From assembly GCF_028858725.1 (NCBI RefSeq), contig NC_084774.1:1576001-1640000 (forward strand): a stretch of DNA of 64,000 bases. Direction: 5' to 3'. The notes under the pieces are model-generated. The model was not told the DNA's origin and did no database searches. It saw only the letters and a program-made list of their open reading frames with translations. Positions 1-9,900 of this stretch are shown here, piece by piece (the first letter of the stretch is position 1; every line of letters starts with the position of its first letter). The DNA comes from Colius striatus (Eukaryota; Chordata; Aves; Coliiformes; Coliidae). The position numbers and the translations under genes were made by a program.

Positions 1-890
1 GGGAAAAAACAGAGTCAACTTAGGGAGAATTAGTTTAGTTTAGTACCAATAAGAACAGAGAAGAGGAATGATAAATGAAATCTTAAAACAACTTCTCCCA
101 AGCCATCCCCTCCTGGGTCTCCACATCCTCCCCTCCAGTGGTGCAGGGCACGGGGCTCAGTTCACTACAGATGGACTTTGCTGCTCCTGCCTCTCAGGGG
201 GAGGCCTCCTCACACTTCCCACTGCTACACTGTGGGGTCCCTCCCACAGGAGACAGTCCTCCACAAACTTCTCCATCGTGGGTCCTTCCCACAAACTGCC
301 CCAATGTCCTTCACAATCTGCTGCAATGTGGGTCTCGCCCACGGGGTCCTTCAGAACAGGCTGCTCCATAGGGGTCACAAGTCCTGACAGCCATCCTGCT
401 CCAGCACAGGCTGCTCCCTGCATGGCTTCCCAGGTCCTGCCAGGAACCTGCTCCAATGTGGGCTTCCCATGAGGTCACGAACATCAACTTGCTCTGGCAT
501 GAGGTCCTCCACAGGCTGTGGGTGGTTCTCTGCTCCCTCGTGGGCTGCACCACAGGCTGCAGGGGAGCCTCAGCTCTGGGCCTGGAGCACCTCTTTCCCC
601 CATCCTTCACTGCTCTGGATGTCTGCAGAGATGTTGCTCTCTCATTCTGCTCCCTCCTGCCACAGTTGGCACCTGTGCAGGAATCTGTTCCACTTCTCCA
701 GTATGTCAATTACAGCGGTGTTGCCTCCATTGCTAATTGTCTCAGCCTTGGCCAGTGGTGGCTGTGTTGAAGCTTCTGATATTGGCTTTATTTGTTATAG
801 GGGAAGCTTCCAGCAGCATGTCACAGCAGCCACCCCTGTAGCTCCTCCTCTTCCCCTGCTACCAAAACCCACCCACACAAACTCACCACA
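1..890 (-). mobile_element. ERVL-like avian LTR, truncated by window edge
   Basis: Read on the minus strand, this block begins with TGTGGTGAGTTTGTGTGG at 890 and runs off the left edge. It has the layout of a common avian ERVL-like LTR. A proline- and GC-rich start is followed by many imperfect repeats built around TGGAGCAG and 'GTGGGAAGGACCCAC' (about 150-500), then a poorer end near position 1. The copy lies inside an RBL1 intron, antisense to the gene. The short open frames across it are by-products of the repeats and are not genes. The family is recognised from memory of avian LTRs, without a search. The left terminus and target-site duplication lie outside the window. Confidence 0.72.
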
Positions 891-945
891 GGCACAAAGA
901 AGGGAAAACTTTGTCCTCTTACTCTGACCATTTCTTGTTCCTCAG

Positions 946-3900
946 GTAATATTTCCCAGTAATTTTGAAGCCAGCACTGGAGGAGGTGGGCTTGGGCACT
1001 TGCCCATGATGCCAATATCCCCTATCATTCATCCTCGAGTCAAAGAGGTTCGGACAGACCTTGGTGGGAGTTTAAGACGAGGTGTGTTCCAGATCTCTGG
1101 TACGATTTGAGTGTGTGAGTAGTTTGGGGAGACGTGGTTGAGACTTCTTTGTAATTGCAAAAAGCAACCTTGGATCTGAATTAAGCATCCAGAGATATGA
1201 AACCTCAGATTTGACCAAGGGAAAGTCTAGATCGTCACCTGGTCAAACCAGCGCTGTGTCGTACTGGCAGCAGATGCTGGGATAACACTTCCCTTTGGAA
1301 CTGGAGTGGGTTTTACTGCTGTGTTGATGCAAGGGTTGAAACAAGCAACAGAACAAGAGGAAACGGCTTCAAGCTGCACCAAGGGAGGTTCAAGCTGGAT
1401 GTGAGGAGGAATTTCTCTGCTGCCAGGGCTGTCAGGCATTGGAAGGGGCTGCCCAGGGAGCTGCTGGAGTCACCGTCCCTCGAGGGGTTTCAGAGCCGGG
1501 TGGGTGTTGCACTGAGGGCAGTGGGCTGGTGGCTGATGGGGCTGGGACAGAGGCTGCACCCCATGGGCTTAAAGGACTCTCCCAGCTGAAACTACTCTGT
1601 GATTCTAAGGGTGACCTTCCTGGCAGGTGAGCTCTTGCCTGGTAGCTTACTGTCTTTTGCTGTTCAGATTTGTCCAGTTTGTGCTCCAGTGTTGTTGTTT
1701 GAGGGTGAGCCTTTCCCCCTCCTCTTCAGCTGCTCCTCTTATGGTGGTTTTCCCTTTGCACCTCAGACATGCAGCCGTTGTCACCCATCTCTGTCCACGA
1801 GCGCTACAGCTCTCCCACAGCTGGCAGTGCCAAGAGGAGGCTCTTTGGAGATGACAGCCCAAAAAAAACACAGATGGAGCAAATGTTAACTGAAGGAACT
1901 AAGCTGACAATTGCTCCAGCATCAAGCATTGCTGCTGAAAACACATCAGCTTCTGCTGGCCACACAGTGCTGACCATGACCACAGCCACAGCGCCGGGCA
2001 GGATGGGGCAGAAGGTCACAATCCCACTGCACGGTACCACTCCTCTCTTTTCAGTTCCCTGACTGAAGTTTTTCTTGTGCTAAAGAGAAATCATTATTGT
2101 ATCAAGTGGCAGGACAAGGGCTGATGGGATGAAGCTGGAACACAAACAGTTCCATCTAAAAATGAAGAAAAGCTGTTTCAGTGTTTGAGTGAGGGAGCCC
2201 TGGCCCAGGCTGCCCAGGGAGGGTGTGGAGGCTCCTTCCTTGGAGGGCTTCAGGACCCACCTGGACACGTTCCTGTGTGACCTGATCTAGGTGGGAGCTG
2301 CTTCTGCAGGGGGGTTGGGCTGGATGAGCTCTACAGGTCCCTTCTAACCCCACCATGGTGTGATTCTCTAAGGACCTTAGCCTGACCTTGTGTCTTGAAC
2401 ATGTGTCACTCTTTCTTTATTAAAATAACAACTTGAGCTTTTCTGTTACCAAGGTTTTACTGACATCTCCTTCCATGGAGACGTCCTGCAGCTGACAGGC
2501 ACCCTGAGGATTCCTCCTAGCAGCAGAGTTGTAGAGTTCTTGCTCTTTCAAGTTACACCTCACCACAGATGAAACTTGTCAGCTCCAGTAATGTTTTACT
2601 ACTGTTTGTCTGAACTTTCATCTGTTGTAATCTTGAAAGGCTCTGGACCTTCTGGAGAAGAGCTTATATGTTATGTGAGCAAAGTAGTGGGGGATTTCTG
2701 TGGTGTTAAAGTTGGATGATACCCTGGAGTGAGTTTTTATAGCCTCTTTTCATTTAAAAACTGGGTCTATAGGTAAAGATGAAAAGGGAAATGTTCTCCC
2801 TTTGGAGCTTAAGGAGATTTTCAGCCGGAGATTTTGGGTGCTGAGGAGATGCCGAGGGCTGTGTATGATGTCCTCTCAGATTTGCAGAATAATATGGACA
2901 ATAAAAGAAAGGGAATGCCCATTTGCCCTCAGAGAGTCAAACACTGGCTACAGAAAGTGGCTGTTTCTACACCTTGTACTTCAGCCAGTTTCAGAAATCC
3001 ATCCATATTCACCTTTGTTACTTCAAGCACTACCAGGAGTGTGGCTCAATCCTCTCTGAGGACTGAGGGACAAAGCCTTTGTGGCATCCAGATAGATGAG
3101 ATGTACTGAGAGCAAAGTGCTGATGAATGAATCTGTGCTTTGCCATTTAACTGCAGCCTGAGGAGGGCAAATGGTTGATGCTGGATGTGTGTATCCTCTG
3201 CAGGTGTTGCAAATGAAATGGGGGAGATCATGTTGATCCCCATTTCGATGAATTTAGGTCAGCCGTGTAAAACAGAGGCTCAGGCTTCCTGCCACGCTCA
3301 GGTGAATCAAGCACAAGAAGCACATCTGTCCTCAAGCAAACCAAAGAAGACAGGATCCTTGGCACTCTTCTACAGAAAGGTAAGCATCTTCCTCACGAGG
3401 TCATGCTCTGCTCCTGCCCTTGGCTATGCTGGAACTTGCCTCCTGCCGCTTGTACCTCTCCTTGGGCATGAGCAGCTCTTGCTTCACCCCTGGGAGGAGA
3501 AGGGAAGAGATGTTGACAAGCGTTGCAGAGAATCCAGTTTTCCCCCATCCCCTCCCTGTGAGCTGTCTCATAGTTGTTGGGGTTTTCTTCTTTGAATGAC
3601 CAGCTTCTGTAACTAACTGCCTGAGAGGTGTCAGTAGTTTCTCCTTGTCTCTTTTCACTGCTTCCCACATTTGCAGGGGTGAGACATAACCAGGAGCTGG
3701 ATTCTCCTCCTGAGTCCTGCTCACTCAAAGCTCTGCACTGTTTGCATCCTGCATCTGGAGGTTCTCAGTTGCAGTTTCCTGAGGGCTGCCCAGCAGCACT
3801 GATGGTGCTGCTGCAGGACCTTAAAGCAGTGGTGGGTAACACACTACCTGAGTGTGTCTAGAAAGAGGGAAATAACGATCTAAGGGGTAAGTTAAGAACT

Positions 3901-6900
3901 GGGTGTGCTTCAGAGAAGCTTCACATTACTAGTTTCCAGTTGCTTTTGTTTCCAGTGTGGATTGTGTGAGGGATCTCTGGAGGAGGCAGGAGAGACTTGC
4001 CTATATGCCTGCAAAGAGTACACACCTCAGTGAACCTCGCCAGTGTCAGGTGGTTTGGCTGTTGTTTTCTTATTAGAGAAGTTGTTTTCAAAGGTTTTCC
4101 TCTTTTAAGGTATCTGTATTGCAAACCTGGAGAATTCTACATTGAACAAGCTTTAAGGGAAATCTCTGTATGGAAACTAATTCCTGGAAGTACTTGTAAG
4201 CCACATCCTGTGTCAGAGCTGATGGCTCTTTGATTTCAGTAGCAACACCATCTCTCTCTGCAAATGGGTTAAGAGGTGATTAGCTGGGTGTCAGATGTGA
4301 GCTTGGGCTGCAGTTTGGAAGCTTTCAGCTCTTTAGCTGTAGCCATGTGTTTGGCAAACCACGTGGTAGGCAACACTTGGTTATGAAAGAGAGCTAAAAT
4401 CCTCCCTTAACTCTGTCTTTAAACGTTGACCTTCTGTTTACAGTCAAAATGATGATATTCCCCAACTGTCCTCCCTTGGTCCTGTTCAGGAGAGCAAGTG
4501 AAAATGAAATCTGCTTTCTAATGTAAAGAATGTACCTAATCAATGTCCCTGAGGCAGGAACTTCTGCAATGAAGGCTGACATTGCACTGGAGAGTTGCTG
4601 CAGGTTCTGAGACAGATTTTTGGGGGTGGAAAGAGGGGAAAAAAAAGAAAAGCATCATTGTGCTAACGTGAGATTATACTTTATCCTAATTCAAGTGTGT
4701 CCCTTCTCTGTGCCTGTCAGAAGTGTGCCCTTAGGGTGAGTGAGTGGTGTGGTATGGTAGAGAAGCTGTGGTCATGATGGTTTCAAGTGGATTCCTGTGG
4801 GCATTGGAGACCCAACACCTGCAGAGAGCTGATGCTTTAGCCTTTGTAGGCATTGTCTTGGGCAGAAGGGGAAAACTTTCGCAGAAACAAAGTGTTTGAA
4901 TGTAGAACAGCTCTACTTTGAGGACATTTTGTTTTTGCAGACCAGGTTAAGCTCATTTGCCTTGACTCTTCAGTGTGTGTGTGTTGGCTCCAGGTTTATC
5001 ATCTGGCGAGCGTGCGCTTGCGCGACCTGTGCTTAAAGCTGGACGTTTCCAATGACTTGCGCAGGAAGATCTGGACATGCTTTGAGTTCACCTTGGTTCA
5101 TTGTGCTGATCTGATGAAGGACAGGCATTTGGACCAGCTCCTCCTCTGTGCCTTTTATATCATGGCAAAGGTAATGTGCAGTTTTCAGAAGCTCGAGGTA
5201 TTTAATGTCAGTTGGAAGTGTGAATTGTGTTTACAGCTTCCAGCGCTGCCTTCGTCCATGTCCTGTTGCAGGAGGAATGAGAAAAGCTCTTCCAAGATGT
5301 GGATGCAGGCCCAGTGCATGATTTCCTTATTTGATGTAATATGAACAGTTCCCATCAGGCAGTCAGCTGGTTAAGGGAGGGTTTCTCTCCTCTTCCTCAG
5401 CATGTTCCCAGTGAGCGCTGCTCAGCATAGACAAAGCAGTGTGTGGTCTCAGTCCCCCATACTTGTGTCACACAGTCCCTGAATGGTGGGTGCTGGAAGG
5501 GCCCTGCAGGGTTCCTGCAGCCCCAGCCCCTGCTCAAGCAGGTTCCCCTCCCTCAGGGGACACAGGAACACATCCAGATGGGCTTGGAAACATCCTGAGA
5601 AGGAGCCTCCACACCCTCCCTGGGCAGCCTGGGCCAGGGCTCCCTCACCTCAGCACCAAAGGACTTGCTCCTTGTGTACCAGTAGAATGTTTTATGTTCC
5701 AGCCTGTGCCCATCACGCCTTGTCCTGTCAGAGGGAACCACAGAACAAACACTGGCCCCATCCTCTCAACATCTGCCCTCTTTAGGTTCTTAGAAGTGTT
5801 GTTGAGATCCCCCTTCAGTCTCCTCCAGACTGAACAGCCCCAGCTCCCGCAGCCTTTCCTCACAAGGAAGATGCTCCAGTCCCCTGATCATCTTGGTGTC
5901 CCTGCACTGGCCTCTCTCCAGCAGTTCCCTGTCCCTCTGCAGCTGGGGAGCCCAGAACTGGACACAGGGCTCCAGATGAGGCCTCAGCAGGGCAGAGCAG
6001 AGGGGGAGCAGAACCTCCCTTGACCTGCTGCCCACACTCTGCTTGCCAGTGGCATCCTGGGGGCAGCTTCTTGCCCACAAAGGCACGTTGCTGCTCGTGT
6101 TTAATTTGCTGCCCATCATGTTAGGTAGCAAGTACATTTTCTCATGAAGGACTCTGCAGTAAGCACTTTATCTTGTACATTGTTGCCCAAGTGTGTGTCC
6201 TAGCCAGTGAGCACATTCCTGAGGAGTCTTTTTATTCCCTGTTCCCATCTACAAAGTCCCTCCCTTGTTTCCTTACTGGTTAGGAACCCCAAGGTTTACA
6301 GGTTATCAGAGACACCTTAAGTGTCCAGGAGATGTCTCACTCCTATTTACATCTCCTACAACTCTTACCTTACCCCCACAACTCCCCTTGGTTTATTTGT
6401 CCCCTTCTATGATAAGGTTTCAAGGCTCTTTGGCAGTGACTCAACAGCACATCCTAATCCTTGACTGAAAAACTGATTCTCACTGGTTTTAACTTTGAGG
6501 TTCTGTGTCCTGATTCTTGCCACATCAGCTCTATACTGCAGAAAACAAGCTGTGTGCTGCAAAACACAAACTCTACACTGCAAAACCAACACTGACATTT
6601 TCTACAACTCCCCCATTTTACTGGACAACTCTTGTTTTTTGCATTTTTAGGGTATTGGCTTATCTGAGGCTTCCAGTTCAGACAACATTCCTTCACACTG
6701 TGCTTCTGGTGATAATTCTTCCTGCTTCTTACCTTGTTCTTTGAGAAGGAGCATTTTTTTCCATGATAGAGTGGTGGTTCCAAAGGCATTTGTTTAGACA
6801 GCACAGTGTCTGTCAGCCATTGTGCTAACACATGGGATTATACAGCATCCAGCAGCAGTTTATATCCTGCAGCTGCTGTCAGAGATGTCAAAATGGGTAC

Positions 6901-9900
6901 TCCCATTCCTCTCCATTTTCCAGACCATGATTCTAACCATCTAGTAAGAGAGCAATTCCCAACCAATTCTGCTAATGCTGTGAGACCTGTAATGCCTCAT
7001 TTATGGTTCCCTCTTGGGCTGTGTTGTTTTGGATAAAGGTTCAACATTTGTGGCTGAAGATTACACAAACTTCTCCTTTTCCTGCTCATGCCATGTCTAA
7101 AGCTGCTCTGTTCTCCCCTGTTGTTCTCCTAGTGGAATCTAGTTTGCCTGTGGTCCCTTTGATGGCATCCCTTGTGTAATTTGATTGTAATAAATGGAAT
7201 TTCTTCAATCCATATTTTAGTTTGCTGTAACCCACCAAATTAGAAAAGGTTCAAAACCTGCAGCTACTTGATTTCTTGCTTCGTGTTCATCAGGAGCCCC
7301 TCTAGAGACTCCAGTTGAATCAATATAGATTGGGTCATCAAGTGACACTCCCAGACTCCTCTTGTTAGTTTTCCTGTGATGTGTTCCTTTTGCTTTCCTG
7401 TTCTTATCTTAAATTTTGGATGCATCCAGAAGAGTGTGGGCAGCAGGGCAAGGGAGGTTCTGCTCTCCCTCTGCTCTGCCCTGGTGAGGCCTCATCTGGA
7501 GCCCTGTGTTCAGTTCTGGGCTCCCCAGCTCCAGAGGGACAGGGAACTGCTGGAGAGAGGCCAGTGCAGGGACACCAAGATGATCAGGGCACTGGGACAT
7601 CTTTCATATGAGGAAAGGCTGCGGGAGCTGGGGCTGTTCAGTCTGGAGAAGACTGAGAGGGGATCTTATTCACATTTATAAATATCTAAGGGGTGGCTGT
7701 CAGGAGGTTGGGACATCCCTCTTTTCTATAGTAGCCAGCAACAGGACAAGGGGTGATGGGATGAAGCTGGAACAAACAGTTCCATTTAAACATAAGGAAA
7801 AGCTGTTTCCCTGTTTCAGTGAGGGAGCCCTGGCCCAGGCTGCCCAGGGAGGGGGTGGAGGCTCCTTCCTTGGAGGGCTTCAAGACCCACCTGGACACGT
7901 TCCTGTGTGACCTGATCTAGGTGGGAGCTGCTTCTGCAGGGGGTTGGGCTGGGTGATCTCAACAGATCCCTTCCAACCCCTCCCATTCTATGATTCTATA
8001 TGTGGTTTGTTGTCAAGTGCCAGGATGAATGGGAAGGCTGATTGAATGAGGGCACATGTGCCTGTCCAATTTTGAGGGAGTACAGATCCCACCCACAGTC
8101 AGAATTCCCAGGTCTCTGTCCTGGAGCTGCTCTCCAGCAGATCACCCCCAGCCTGTCCTGGTGCATGGTTCCTGTTTGTCCTTTTCATGAGCTGTGTGAT
8201 CTGAATGGGAAACACAGAAGCACAGTTTTTGGTTTGACTCAGACACAGGGACTGGTGGTTACAGTGCTTGTTGTCTCAGACACAAAGTCAGGAAACCGAA
8301 ACTAAGCCAGGGCTCCTCTAAAACCTGAGGGTGCATTACCTTTGCTTTTTGAGGAGGAACATGAAGAAAAGCCCTCTCTGTGGAGGCAAACTAATGTGCA
8401 GGTTGTGACTACCTGTGCTTTCAGTAACTGGAGCTTAGCTGGGGCTCGCTGGACATCGATGCTCAGCTGTAGGAGAGCAAAACCATTGAACAGTCAGTGC
8501 TCTCTGTTTTGTCACAGTCTGTCACTTTGGGGTGTCTTGAGCTTTGGGGTTTATTTCAAGTACGGTCTTCTAAGGTGTTGTTTCCAGTGCAGTGTGAGAC
8601 CTGATCATGTAGCCAGAGACCTTGACACGTTCTCTTCTGCCTAACCATGTACAAATTGTGGCTCATCTGCTATTAAAACTGCAGCTGCATGGTTAAACTC
8701 CTCTAGCAAATGAGCTGATTGCATGAAAGCAATCTGAAATGGCATGTGTGTGTGTGTACCTGCCTAGTATCTGACTCGGGATTTCCCCCCTTTCTGTTTA
8801 GGGTCTGATTCTCACATTAACAGATACATTTGTGGCTTAATGGTATTTCCCTTCTTTGATTTTTAGCATCACTAGAAGAATAGTTGGAGTAATTCCTAAG
8901 CATCATAAGCAACAAAAGGTTTTACTTGCTAAGGAAGAGGAAAGCTTGAACACAACTAATGCTTTTCACACCCTCATCACCAGAACTGAGGGTTTAAGCT
9001 CAGTGATCATAGTAGCACTCAGAAAAAAGCTGTAGAGGGGGATGCTAAATGAGTGGGTTGGGCTGCTCACACTTGGTCTTCAATAGACTTTTCTTTTCCA
9101 GGTAACCAAAGAGGAAAGAACTTTTCAGGACATAATGAAGAGCTACAGAAATCAGCCACAAGCAAACAGCCACGTGAGTTGCCTTTCCAAGCTTCCTGTG
9201 CTTCAGCTAGAGGCAACTTCTCAGCTGCTGAGGCAAAAGTCAAATCCTCTGCAGTGTTGCAGTGTTCAAATGGATTTCACACAGCCTTCTGACTTCCTGG
9301 CTTTCCTTGACAAGAGTTTTTGCCTTGTGTCCTGTAGGTTTATAGAAGTGTCTTGCTGAGAAATACTTCTGCTGATGTCCTGTCAGACAAAACCACAAAC
9401 CAGGACGGGGAGATGATGGAAGGTAGGTACAGTAAAGCCATCTGCTGGGGTTCAAAGTGTGCTTTGTGAGCTTTTAAAGAGCTGAACTGTCAAGTAATAG
9501 GAAAAAATTTAGCACATTTTTTACCATTGAAAGTGTGTTAAAGTGAGTGAGAGAGAAACCACCTCGTTCCCTCCTGTGTGCCGGAGACAGAAGGTACACT
9601 CCTAGCTGGGAAAATGGTTGTTTCCTTAAATGTGATTGCTTGAGGTTGAAGTGTTTCCTTGCTCTGTCAGGGATGTTGGTGTTCCTCTTGGACAATAACA
9701 TTGGTCAACAAAGGAAGATAAAGAGTACCTGCAATCTTACAACAGGGATTTTTGTCTGTGTCACCCATCCTGAAGGCTTGAACAGGGAGAGTTTGTTCCA
9801 GGCAATGAAAGCGGTGACTCTGTGACACCACCATTTCCTTACATTCAGGTTTCTTCTAGGGAGTTGATATTTTCCCTGCTTCAGATTAGAGGAGAAAAGG

